Assembly (NCBI GenBank): GCA_964017045.1
Contig: OZ024794.1
Span: forward strand, 24,299,340-24,363,339
Length of the DNA: 64,000 nucleotides
From: Omphiscola glabra
Taxonomy: Eukaryota; Mollusca; Gastropoda; Lymnaeidae
Direction of reading: 5' to 3'
Position numbers and translations under genes: made by a program. Below the pieces are notes generated by a model. That model saw only the letters and a list, made by a program, of their open reading frames with translations. It did not search any database and was not told the DNA's origin. Below are positions 21,990-33,200 of this stretch, piece after piece. How positions within the stretch are numbered: the stretch's first letter is position 1; every line of letters starts with the position of its first letter.

Positions 21990-22740
21990 TTTTGTAGCTT
22001 GTCCTTCGCATGTGAGAATGACCAGGTCTCTATTGAGAGGTGAGTACGCCAGTCCTATTTGTGCCTAGAAAGCTTTCCCGCACGTAGGAAACACATTATT
22101 TTGGGTTCTAGTATGATTGGGGTGCTATTCTGCATTTTCTTGCTGCACGCTTTCTTTGGGCGTGTGGGTCTTTTGCTCTCTGAAGATTGTGCTCCAAAGG
22201 TGAGTCTGCCTCGCCAGCTTGTATGATCCATAGCAGGTGTTTGCCACGAATTGTTGTATAATTTCCATTTTAGGGAATTCGTCCAGCCCCTTTAAGCAAA
22301 GATGTTTGTATGTGCAGCGTAGGTGGAGATGGTTTGGCTGTCTAGCATGTATGATGTACACTGTCCACGTTTCGCTAGTATATAGGAGAGATGTAATATA
22401 ATTTCCCTAATTACTTTCAGCTTAGTGATAAGACTGTGACCACTTCGCTCCCAGACACTCTTGCGGAGCCTTCAGAATGCAACATTTACTTTGGAATTTC
22501 GGTTTTTGATCTCAACATCTATTGTTGCTGACCTGGAAAGGGAGCTACTCATATATGTGAATTTTTCCACTGCTTGGAGATGATATCCCTTCATTGATAT
22601 GTTAGGCTCTTTGTAAGCTTTTCCTGGAACTGGCCCATGCAAGATCTCCGGTTTTGTTCGTATTGATGGTGAAACTGAAGCTGTCGCAGGTCTTAGCAAA
22701 GCGATAAAATATTCGCTGCATTTAGGGCGCGGTCATCAAT
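21990..22740 (-). pseudogene. Degenerate CFDP2-type LINE reverse transcriptase, C-terminal part
   Basis: Minus-strand fragments in order: a TKPEILHGPVPGKAYKEP segment; KFTYMSSSLSRSATIDVEI then KVNVAF; a TSETWTVYIIHARQPNHLHLRC segment; QLVRQTHLW-like residues (ARQTHLWSTI); and finally a C2H2-like FPTCGKAF...ALIGLTHLS near 22080-22010. This order matches the 3' part of LINE ORF2 proteins annotated as craniofacial development protein 2-like, which end in a zinc finger. Several frameshifts and stops separate the pieces, so it is dead. Confidence 0.82.
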
Positions 22741-23386
22741 AAACAAGTGGTCGCGAATAACCGTTTCTTTAACTTTCGTAGTGACTTGCAGTCTCCTAAT
22801 GTTAAATAGCCCTACGTTTGTCCTATAACGTATAGGAATGCCGTTATTGTAAAGCAAAGTATAAAGCCACATACTTGTCTCCAGAATTCATCACCATGAC
22901 CATCATAGCATCATATATGCATCAAAATAAAGTGCACATAAGTGGTACACAAATAATTCATATTGAAAATAAATTAATTAATAAAAAGATTTGGTACGTT
23001 GACTTCTTATGGTATAAATCAAATTCTCTATTTTATATGGCAGCAATCTCTTTTTCCAGTTTGAATTTTATATTGTACTTCCACCTACTTTCTTTCCGTT
23101 TCCTGATCTTTGTTTTCGTTCTGGACTTGTGCTCATTCTAATTCTTTTCTTTCATTTTATTAAGTATAAGTATAAGTTAGCTATACATATATTATGTAAA
23201 TTTAATTTACAAGTATCTTAATGTTGTTGTTTGTTTGTTGTACAAATGAAAACCAAAACGTTTGAATTTGTATTTTTTCTAATTTTACTCATAATTAAAG
23301 CTTAAAAAAATATTGTTTTAAGGACACAAATTGTTTTGGTCACATTGATAAAATAACAGAGTTTGCTCCAGACGGTTTCATATCGG
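22741..23386. other. AT-rich non-coding sequence
   Basis: No supported gene. The 22875-23141 frame has no recognisable domain. Confidence 0.5.
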
Positions 23387-23394
23387 ATCGTAGC

Positions 23395-23580
23395 CAGTGG
23401 CGTAGCGAGCTTAACTTGCGCCCGGGGCACAATACCTTTTTAGCGCCCACCAATACCTTTTTAGCGCCCCCCCCCTATTCGAAAACCATACAATATTATA
23501 GTAAAATATACCATTTGGCGCCCCTTTGTGAGTAGCGCCCGAGGCATGATGCCCCCCTTGCTCCCCTCACTACGCCACTG
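23395..23580 (+). mobile_element. CAGTGGCGTAG MITE, copy B (TSD ATCGTAGC)
   Basis: 186 bp with terminal CAGTGGCGTAGCGAGC and TCACTACGCCACTG. Identical ATCGTAGC repeats flank it at 23387-23394 and 23581-23588. It is nearly identical over its length to copy C at 57 kb, apart from one small tandem duplication (AATACCTTTTTAGCGCCC). Confidence 0.9.
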
Positions 23581-23635
23581 ATCGTAGCTAAATACAAAAG
23601 CAGAGTGACACCAGATCAGATTGCTACCACAGCAT

Positions 23636-24052
23636 GTGTCCTCAGAGCGGGGTGTCCCCAGAGCAGGGTGTCACCAGAGCAGTGTGTGACCAGAGCGGTC
23701 TGTGACCAGAGCAGTGTGTATCCAGAGCAGGGTATACCCAGAGCAGGGTGTATCCAGAGCAGGGTGTCACCAAAGCAGGGTGTCACCAGAGTAGGGTGTC
23801 ACCAGAGCAGGGTGTCACCAGAACGGGGTGTCACCAGAGCATGGTGTCCTCAGAGCGGGGTGTCACCAGAGCAGTGAGTGACCAGAGTGGTCTGTGACCA
23901 GAGCAGTGTGTATCCAGAGCAGGGTATACCCAGAGCAGGGTGTATCCAGAGCAGGGTGTCACCAAAGCAGGGTGTCACCAGAGTAGGGTGTCACCAGAGC
24001 AGGGTGTCACCAGAACGGGGTGTCACCAGAGCGGGGTGTCCCCAAGGCAGGG
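23636..24052. repeat. 16-bp minisatellite (about 26 copies) with 192-bp higher-order repeat
   Basis: Unit ACCAGAGCAGGGTGTC. A 12-unit block beginning near 23711 recurs at about 23903, including the same variant order (TATCC, TATACCC, TATCC, CACCAAAG), so the array has a higher-order period of 192 bp. The open plus-strand frames at 23605-24120 reflect the repeat. Confidence 0.92.
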
Positions 24053-24068
24053 TTATTATAAGTGCTCA

Positions 24069-24220
24069 CGGAGGCGTAACTTTGTTTTTGGCGCCCTTGG
24101 CAAATTTATTTTTTAAATAATAAAAATTTAAAAGTTAGAGATTTAGCGGCGCCCTTTTGAACAGGCGTAGGCCGGCGCCCTTGGCAACTGCCCCGATGCC
24201 AAGCCGTTCCTACGCCTCTG
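24069..24220. mobile_element. Second hAT-type MITE family (TSD AGTGCTCA)
   Basis: 152 bp from CGGAGGCGTAAC to CCTACGCCTCTG, flanked by AGTGCTCA at 24061-24068 and 24221-24228. The repeated interior GGCGCCCTTGGCAA occurs near both ends in the same orientation. It sits a few bases after the 16-bp array. Confidence 0.8.
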
Positions 24221-24228
24221 AGTGCTCA

Positions 24229-25180
24229 TATGAAAAAGAGGACACACAATTTTCATCAAATTCGGTTACCAACCCATATCCGGATCCTAGGACCACGCCG
24301 ATGTTAAGTGTTGTATACAAATAAAAGTAAAGTTAAACTACATTTAAAAAAAGTACTGTTTAGTACATAAACTAGTGTTCTTATTGTAAATCGTTTTAAT
24401 TATATACTTGTATTAGCGAGTGTTCAGTACACATTACATTATACCGATTGATTACTGATTTTTGCGTGCTTTATCAGCATCGGATACAAAAAAATTACGG
24501 TAATTTAATAAGTGACAACTGCAGTCCATTGATTTCCAGCTGTGATGGTGCTTCGCTAGCGTGAAACGCCAACATGCCTTCAGCTGCTGAAACAGATTCA
24601 TCGCTCTTCGAACCTGTTGTTACGACACATTTTTAAGTTTTTTTTTCGAGAAAACCCTTAACTTGCTTCGGCGTTTCTACGTGCGTATTTAAATTTAAAT
24701 CCAGTACGCCCTCATTCATTGGCAACGGAGATGTGTGTGTCCCGCTGCCGCTTGTCAAACATTCAGCTCCCCATCATATCGACCTGCACGAAAACCTGGG
24801 TATTTGGGTTTTCAGTGCTTCTGTAAATAAACACGTTTCAGCAATTTTGAAAGCAATTTTGTTTTTAAATTTAACTTTAAAATAAATATTATAATGAACT
24901 CGCGTTATGTTTACAAAAATGGCTTCCGGAACGAGAAGTTTCGGTGGTTACCTTAGTAGCCATTACAGTTGAGCTAAATATGGCTGGCGCGCGTGTTCAC
25001 GGAACAGGATAGTATTTAACACGAAAACGTAAGAAAGAAGGTATAGATCGGAGACGGGCATTGAAAAGACCTGGACATAATTTATATTCCTGGAAAGCCG
25101 CCCGGACAAGGGCCTAAAAAGAGGACATGTCCGTGGAAACCCGGACGCATAGTAACTTGTAGTAGAAGCGGAGAAGAGAG
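24229..25180. other. Non-coding intergenic sequence
   Basis: AT-rich, no gene recognised. Confidence 0.5.
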
Positions 25181-25600
25181 AGAAGTTTATTAAGGGAAAT
25201 GCTGGCTGGCAGACCATTTCAGGACGACGTGGTACATGCATCGGGCAGACAATACGACCACTAGATGCGTCTTTTCAAACTTGCCTACTCCTAGCAAACA
25301 AGACCCATGGTGGGGGTTAGGCCGCAAACAGCCGAGCTTAATGACGCAAATGCGCACCGAGCATTGCCCCATAGGCACATACTTCTGGCGGCTAGATAAC
25401 AACAGGGATCCTACCTGCCGGCATTGCAGCCTGGGTCCGGAGACACTAGCGCACCTGTTGACCGAATGTCCTTCACTAGATTTCCCGGGGGAAGCCAGGG
25501 CGGTTGGGGAACCCTGCGTGAGGAAAATGTTGCATGGCTCAGCTCAGCAGATGGAGCTGGTAGCCGATTTACTAGCCGGGGTCATAAGAGAGTAATCTCG
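25180..25600 (+). pseudogene. Non-LTR retrotransposon fragment (C-terminal zinc-knuckle region)
   Basis: The plus-strand frame 25236-25595 includes LMTQMRTEHCPIGTYFWRLD followed by PTCRHCSLGPETLAHLLTEC. The L-T-Q-x-R-T-x-H-C-P-x-x-x-Y and C-x-x-C-x(7-8)-E-T-x-x-H-x-[LI]-x-x-C-P patterns are those of the region after RNase H in LINE ORF2 proteins. Only about 120 residues remain, so this is a remnant. The segment is more GC-rich than its surroundings. Confidence 0.8.
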
Positions 25601-28043
25601 GACCTTCACCAGAATGTGTGTTAGTTAGTAAAGGAAATGAAACACGCCGAAAAATTTTCTAGAATGGTTATTATCAAAGGTGGTGTTTGAGCGAAAGACG
25701 AGGGGAAAAAACCCTGTTACATGAAAGCTTGAAAATAGAAAACAAACGAGTTTATTCAACGCTTTCAATGTGTAATAAAAAATAAGTGGAGGGTTGTAGG
25801 GTCCAAGCCATGAAATATGTAATACCAATGTTGGAAAATACAGCTCAATGGTGTTGACACATTTACATAAGTATAGGCACAGGCGGCCTACATATTATGA
25901 AGCAAAAACTCAATGAAGTTGGAAAGTGGAAAATGATAATAAAGATTTTCCTCAAAACTAAGGACATCGAAATTTCCCACAGGTGCGAGGAAATATTTTT
26001 TTCCATTTCCCGAAAATATATTTCAGGGACATGAACAACGATGGTTAAGATTTTATGTGAAGATGTGTTACTATAACTTGTTTTTTCCACTTTGCGAAAA
26101 ATACAGTTCATGGAAAAGTGCGGGTAATCTTTATGAGTTTAATTTTTTTTTAATTTAAAAGCAAGGCTGTTGCAGACGAGAAAATTGGTTAAGAATTTTT
26201 TGTTAATATAAAATTTATATATTTTACAATTTTCCCATAATAGTTCAGACGTGAGGAAAACGGTTAAGTCTACTAAGCGAATTTTTAATGAAGATAATAC
26301 GATGCTAATATCTCACCTTTAATGTTACAGGTATTTAAAATGGTACTTAGATTTTTTTAATCTTAGGGACATGTTTTTACAATTTTTATAAAATGTGTTT
26401 TCTTTGTAATTTAGGAGTAAACGTGTGTAGGGGCCGGGCTATGTTATAATATATATAATATTATATATAATATAACAAATACAACATTAAGATCTCTCAA
26501 AATCCATCATTGATGTTAAAAGCATTAACATCCATACATAACATATAATGTCTGATCAGACTGATCACTGATTTACTATTTACAAAATATACATTGGAAA
26601 ATTGCAATTTTTTATTTTTTTTAACAAAACCTGATTCAGTTACATACGTACGACGTACGACTCATACTCTTGCGTTAAAAAAATTAGATATTGAGACTTC
26701 GCAATGGCATGTAGAAAGTAGCGCAATATGCCTTCCATCATAATCACGGATCATATCTTCTAGTAACTATTAATGTAATCCACTAGTTGCATTGCGCAAT
26801 CGATCCGATTGGATTGTTGATAATCAGATATGCAATCACGGATGTGTGCTACCGACATCTTCCCGTGAGGCGTGTAGACTGTTGTGCATAACTTGTAGCC
26901 CCTGCGGCTGCGTCATTAACAACGGAATTCGCATTCATATCAGGATTCTTAGGATTAAATTTACTTGCCAATGTAGGTTATTCAAACCGATCTGGAAGGG
27001 CTAATGTTTAATTTCATCGACCCAGTTAGCAATTTAGTGATATTTTAGTATAAAACACAATTTATATCAAGTACGAGTAGGTTTGTTAATCGCCAGTTAC
27101 GTACCATTAACAGAATCATATATCAAATATATATCAATACTATACAGTTGACTGAGTTGTAGACAATTTTGAGTTCGTGTCGTTAACCGAGTAAACAAAC
27201 AAACATGTTCATTTTATTGTGGAGATCAAGATCATGAATTTAAAATTCAAATATTTGTATTTTTGACTTACAACTTCTGATTGGAATTGAAGTCTTAATG
27301 AAAGAAAATATATTGAATTGAATTATTGAATTGACCGTATTTTGTTTTCTTATTAAATTTAAACTTTGGATTTGATTAGTCTATCATAGTCATAGTATAG
27401 CTATAGTATAGACTCTGATTCTATCATATTTTAGCTTATACTTATATAATATATGAGTTACTTAACTTACTATGTCAGACTATGTTATTGTTACACTATG
27501 TACTGAATGTACTATGTATGAGTATGATGAGTAACTATGATAGACCATGTACTGTAACGTCTATTAATAAAATTAAAATACTATTAATTATTAACTTATT
27601 AGTAATAGTAATTTTAGTATTAGTATAGTATACTATTAGTAAGAAGTAATTGAAGGAAAAGAACGTTTTTGTAAATGTAAACAAGCAAAATATTAATATT
27701 TAATTTAATTGAAATTGAATTATAATTAAGTAATTATCACTGAATCAGATCTTATGTCTTATCTGTGTTATGATTAATATAGTAAAATAGTAATTTAGTA
27801 TATACAATTATTTTTAATCATAACATATACATCTCAGTCTGGACAATCTTATAATCTTAATCTGACTTAATCTGGAAATTAAAATAAATAATAGTTTTAA
27901 TAGTCACATTCACATATTCAAAAATATATTTTTTTATTGTGTACTGACACTGTACTTAGAGTGTGTTCATATTGAAATTATTAACTACTACAAACTATAC
28001 TGGTGTTGCTGTTACTGTTGTGTGTAGGGCTGTTTAAACTGTA
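25601..28043. other. Non-coding intergenic sequence
   Basis: The part from 25625 to 26110 consists of four or so diverged 90-100-bp units (each with GAAATTTTC/TTTTTCC... around ACATGAA), a degraded tandem repeat. At 26443-26476 there is an imperfect AT palindrome. From 27360 to 27850 the sequence is built of TAGTA/ACTAT-type low complexity. Confidence 0.45.
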
Positions 28044-28051
28044 CTGTAGAC

Positions 28052-29038
28052 CAGTGCTTCGCAACGCAACCTTTTTTGCTTTATGTAACCTTTTTTCCAC
28101 CATGGCACACCTATAGACCCTTCCCAGATTTTCATGGCACTCCACAATAGAACATTGTAGGTGTAAAAGAAAGTAATCCAGTTTAGTTTTTTACATTTAA
28201 AACATTTTAAATGTGTGATTTTTATATTTTCTTATCATTATAGATGTGAAATATACATGATCCTGAGGACAAATATCTATAGAACTGAAGCAAAAGTAAC
28301 ACATTTTTTTTTTAAATGCCTTATCACTTTTTTGTTTTATTTACTCAGTTAACTGCTTTTTTCCATGATTTTACCTGGTTGTTTTATAATTAATTTCTGA
28401 AAAACGCAATATCGATTTAACGTAAAGAAACTCGACCATTCAAACACACAATTAAAATATTCGTTTGATACAAATAAAAGCTCCTCCCAATGACCAATAG
28501 CTTGTTTATGACATTTGAATATAAAGTTAACATATTTATTTCAATGCCAAAAACAAAACAAAAGCAATATATATATATACAAACAAATTATGTCGCATGA
28601 TAAATACTTTTTTCACTGTATCAAGAAATCAGATGAAAGATCTTTGGTTCCTCAGTCTTGACTTCATGGAGGCTTAGTTTGTGTTGGATTGGTTTTCATT
28701 TGTCCTAGAAAGAAAACATTTTAATCAACACCTAGTCAAAGTATTATTTACATGCATGAAATGTGTTTGACCAAAGGTCAAAGCGGCAAAGACATATTTA
28801 ACTCGTCACTTCAGACACGAGATGGTGACTTTGTCACATGACCCGCCAAAATGAACATGTTAGATGTGCTGTACTATTTGACTAAAAAATTTGGCAGCTT
28901 GTAATTAGCCAATCATTGTCCCTTTTCTTTTAACAAATTTATATTGTCTTCTGGTGTTTTTCATCCCCTTGGAAGAACACATCTAGCATCATCTCATGGC
29001 ACACCAGTGTGCTGGGGCACACCCGTTGCCAAGCTCTG
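28052..29038. mobile_element. About 1-kb non-autonomous hAT element
   Basis: Starts CAGTGCTTCGCAACG and ends CGTTGCCAAGCTCTG, an imperfect 15-bp inverted repeat. Flanks are CTGTAGAC (28044-28051) and GTGTAGAC (29039-29046), a 7-of-8 target duplication. GGCACAC-rich subterminal motifs occur at both ends. The interior has no long frame. Confidence 0.75.
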
Positions 29039-29046
29039 GTGTAGAC

Positions 29047-30156
29047 AATCATGTGTAGTCTTTAGTCATTGTAGATTCTCAATCAAAATACACTATTTTT
29101 GAGCTGTAAATGTACACAAATACTATTGATTCACGAATTTTTTTTAGTATTATAGCTTGCCCTCTTTCATGGCTTTTTTAATAGTTCATCAGTCATTTCC
29201 TTGGGTCAAGGGCTTTTAATTCTATTTTCTAGCCTAGGACCGAAATTAAGTTTTACTATTACATTTTAAGACCTTTAGTCTTTGTAAGTTAAAACTTAAA
29301 GGTTTCAAATAGCTAAGAACATTTGTTATTTAAACACATTTGCAAAAATATTTATTTGTAAATTTATTGCCAAGCATCTTAACCAAATAAGAGGAAGCAC
29401 CTCTAAATTCAGAAATAAATATTAGTATAAACATTGTTTGTACACTAAATTATATATTTTATTATATTAATAGGCACATGAATATTAATGGTGAGACTGT
29501 GATTTATCTGTATGTCCGGAAATATGAGGCACTCATGGGAAAGCTTGAGAAAAATCCAAAACAGGACAACAAAACTAAGGGCTAAAAGCTTTCATGGGTA
29601 AACACCGTTAGTAAAATATTACAGATTAATTGAAAAGAAAAAGAAAATTTGCTGATAAAAAGTTGGCGTCAATTTCACGATATAACCGGGAAGCAGGATT
29701 GCAACAATGAATGAAAATTTACAGACACATGTCTGGTATTTTAAAGCTTCATCATTTTTACCGACAAACCTATTTTTGACGAACACATTATAAAAGACTT
29801 AGCAACAATTTATTTTTTTAAAACTGACTTTCCTTAAGTTATGGGCAAGCCATTTTTATGAAACATTTTTACAGACTTTTTGTAAATTTGCGGATGGTTG
29901 GCAACCCAACCAGGAAATTAAACTCAAACGAATGACAGTGACAGAAGAACCATATTAATTTTTCTTTATTATTCTCTAAATCTTATTCCAAAAACATTTC
30001 TACCCTAATTCCCTCTTCTTATTGGTTTTTAATCTATTGCATTCAGATTATACAAAAATCAACTTGATCTTTGTTTCATAGCCATGGCATGCTTTGTTGC
30101 CCATGAACATATTTGTATATGTGTTAACTCAAGCCCTTACTTGGCTTCAGGGTTAA
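29047..30156. other. Upstream flank of the kelch gene
   Basis: AT-rich; may hold a non-coding first exon and promoter of the kelch gene. A CTTCAG acceptor at 30150 directly precedes the proposed start codon, which suggests an upstream UTR exon. Confidence 0.4.
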
Positions 30157-30226
30157 ATGAATCGAGCTGTGTATGTCATAGAGTATATATGCAAGGAAGC
30201 TTTACATTCTTGGTATACTAATGAAG
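30157..30226 (+). CDS. Proposed first coding exon of the kelch gene
   Basis: MNRAVYVIEYICKEALHSWY and then TNE-G, with a perfect GAAG|GTAAGT donor and an in-frame TAA immediately before the ATG. Its end phase (1) fits the acceptor of the exon at 31684, which reads DLGHSSVRNS. No domain is recognised, so the call rests on splice signals and phase. The alternative is initiation at the ATG at 31716 inside the next exon. Confidence 0.55.
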
Positions 30227-33200
30227 GTAAGTCCTGGACCAAAAGTGACTACAGGATTGTATCCTAGAAAAGGCATGTGTGCAAAAAATCAAGAAAAGGG
30301 TTTCTGAAGAGTTAGTTAAAAATTGATGGAAAGATTTATTTCAAATTCAAAACCCAACTAAATTAACTGCATGTAAAGAAAAGTACATTAAAAAATATAT
30401 TTAAATACTACTCTGCAGCTTGATAGATGGAAAGTGTAAATGATTTTTAATGCAATTTTTCCATGAGTATTAATTGAAATACACCTTGCTTGCTCTTTAT
30501 CTTTTTGATATCTTGGATGTCTTCTATGTATCTTGGATGATCTGAGCATGGTTATCATAACTGAATGTTTTCATTTGGCTTTTAAGAATGGCTTATCATA
30601 TCATAAATTTATAAAATTGCTATTGCCATAGTATTAGGTTTGTCTCACTGGGTCGAAGCTTGTTGAACATATTTTAGTTTTGATTTTCAGTAACAGTGAC
30701 AAGAGAAACACTGTTTAGAGATATATATTTTTAATAAATTTTTTTTTTTATGTGAGATGCTTGTCTACTGACTATTTTTGAGTCATTACTACAACTTTTT
30801 TAAAAATCTAGTGAGCAAACTGCACTTTTGTCTCCATAAACCAGTTGTGACTTTAAAGTGAAATTTTGATGCAGGTAATCACGGGCAACCCACATTTATT
30901 AATGAAGTGGAGTTCCATTATCCTATTTCATTTGTTCATAATTTTAGCCCTCAGTAATACATATTAGTATGAAAATTATCATATAATTCATTTGAATTTT
31001 CATGGTAATTATTGAGTTTTGTTTAAAGGCACATTTTTTAATGACTGTTAGAAAATATAATTACAATGGAGATCATTTATGTGTTTAGTATTTCACATGT
31101 AAGTTTATATACATAAATGTGTGTGTTTCTGATTTAATTATTGAAAGTTTAAATGCATTAAATGGTACTTAAGCATATTTGGTGCTCATTGAAGCTTGGT
31201 ATTTACAACCTTGAATGCTCCTATTAATAGCTTGTCAAACTCGAGCAAATCTATAAGTGCATGCCACACTGTGAAACTGGGCTAGTTCTGCCTTATTGAT
31301 TTCTTTCAACCCTTTTTTTTTCAGTATTGCTCTGGAACCAGTCCACAGCACAGGCAAGAAATGTTCATTTTTTGATAGATGACATATTTTTAATTTTCAT
31401 TTATCTTAATGTTTAATTGAAAAGACTATTTTATTCTTATACTCAAACTGTTTAATAAAATTGTTATAATGTTTCTTTTATGTTTTAACCATAAAAATTA
31501 TTTATTCTTCTGTATTTTTCAACAAAAATTAACTCTTCAGATTATGAATATATTTAGATATATGATTTGACCATTTAAAAATAATACATTTTTCTTATAT
31601 ATCATTGCCCCTTACTTGAAATTACAAACCATATCTAGCTTCATGGTTGAAAAAAAATATTTAAGTCAAAAAATATTTTTCAGGTGACTTAGGTCATTCA
31701 AGTGTAAGAAACTCGATGAAAGTCAACCACTGTGAATTGAACTCATGTCTACAGTTTCAATGGTTGTGTGTCTCTTGTGAAGGGAGCAAAGATGTCAGGG
31801 AGAGCACAGAAAGGGTCAAGTCTATCGGCAGTGATGGAAAGGCTGTGGCAGGGTATCCTCGGGGCAGGTTTCATCATGCTGCCTGTGTTCATGAAAACTT
31901 TGTGTATATATTTGGTGGCAAAGACAGATATTCGCCCCTTAAAGACTTCTGGAGACTTGATATAGGTAATCCATGAGAGCTGTAATATATAATTAATAAA
32001 TTCATGATAAATTATGAATTGGGAATAAAAATTAATTTGATAATGGTGTCAAAACAAGGCTAAAATAGATAAGTGGGACATTATTTTGATTAGGGTTTCG
32101 TAGACACTAGGATGTTTTTAATCAATATCTCATAACAGAAAGGAAACCTTTTTAATTCATTTTTGGCTCTTTGCTGATTTGTAAAATATGCACAAATTTG
32201 TGTACTATAACAGGGGTCCACATTGGGGATGATATCAATATTGTTTTAAAGGCCAATATTTTTTTTTCACTATTTAAAAGGGCATTCAAAATAATAATAA
32301 CTTCAGTAGTGATATATATATAATTAATAACTTAGGATTTCTGTAAAAAAAAATTTATTCTGATTAAAAAAAGTGTGTATGTCTTAAAATAGCTACTCAA
32401 AAATGGGAACAGATTGATTTTAAAGAATCAAAACTTCCTCACCTCCAAGGTCATACAATGTTGTCCTATAAGGTATTTCTTTATTTATATAATTGCAGTA
32501 GGATATTATGCTAAATACTGTAATTTTTTCTCATATCTTCTATATACCATTAAAAATCTTAATTTTCTTTCTAGAAATTTAATCTATGCAAATCAGAAGG
32601 AACTCACAATTTTTAAAAGTAATTCTTGCTGTTATTTGAAAAGGTGCAGAAATTTGTCTAATTGTATGACTACATAATACTGTGATGTCATTTACATTAT
32701 TTCAGTCTGAGCTTTTGATCTTTGGGGGGACTTTTTGTGATACGAATGAGGAAGCACCGCTTTGGATATTTAACACAGGTAATTTTCATTAAACCTTTAA
32801 AAAGTATCTTCTTACAAAATATTAATTTTTGTTTCATGTCGTTTCAAAGCTTATCACAGTTTAATCCATTTTTTTTCTTTTTAAGATATCAACTTTGTTC
32901 GCAAATGGTCTGAATCTGGTGTAGCTCAACCTTGTGGCAGACGAGAGCATTCGGCTGTGGTTTACAAGAATTCTATGTACATATATGGGGGATTTTTTGA
33001 TAATTCTGGCTCAACAGATGAATTTTGGGTATTTAATATTGGTGAGTTTCATTTTTTTTTATATTATAAATTATTGTTTTCTTTATTCATTGCTAAAACT
33101 AGCTGTATTGATATTAAACTCGAGAGTCTGTTGGTTTTTGTTGATATAACCTGTGAGCTCTAAACAGCATTCCCCTTCGATGATGGTCTGCGGACTGGAA

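Noticed and set aside
31325..31353. Possible 29-nt kelch-gene exon with a GC donor
   Set aside because: Its phase would place a stop at the start of the next exon; skipping it gives a clean frame.
32426..32472. Shorter version of kelch exon 3 starting after TTTTAAAG
   Set aside because: The acceptor at 32393 gives the same frame and adds the blade's WEQIDF segment, completing the kelch motif.
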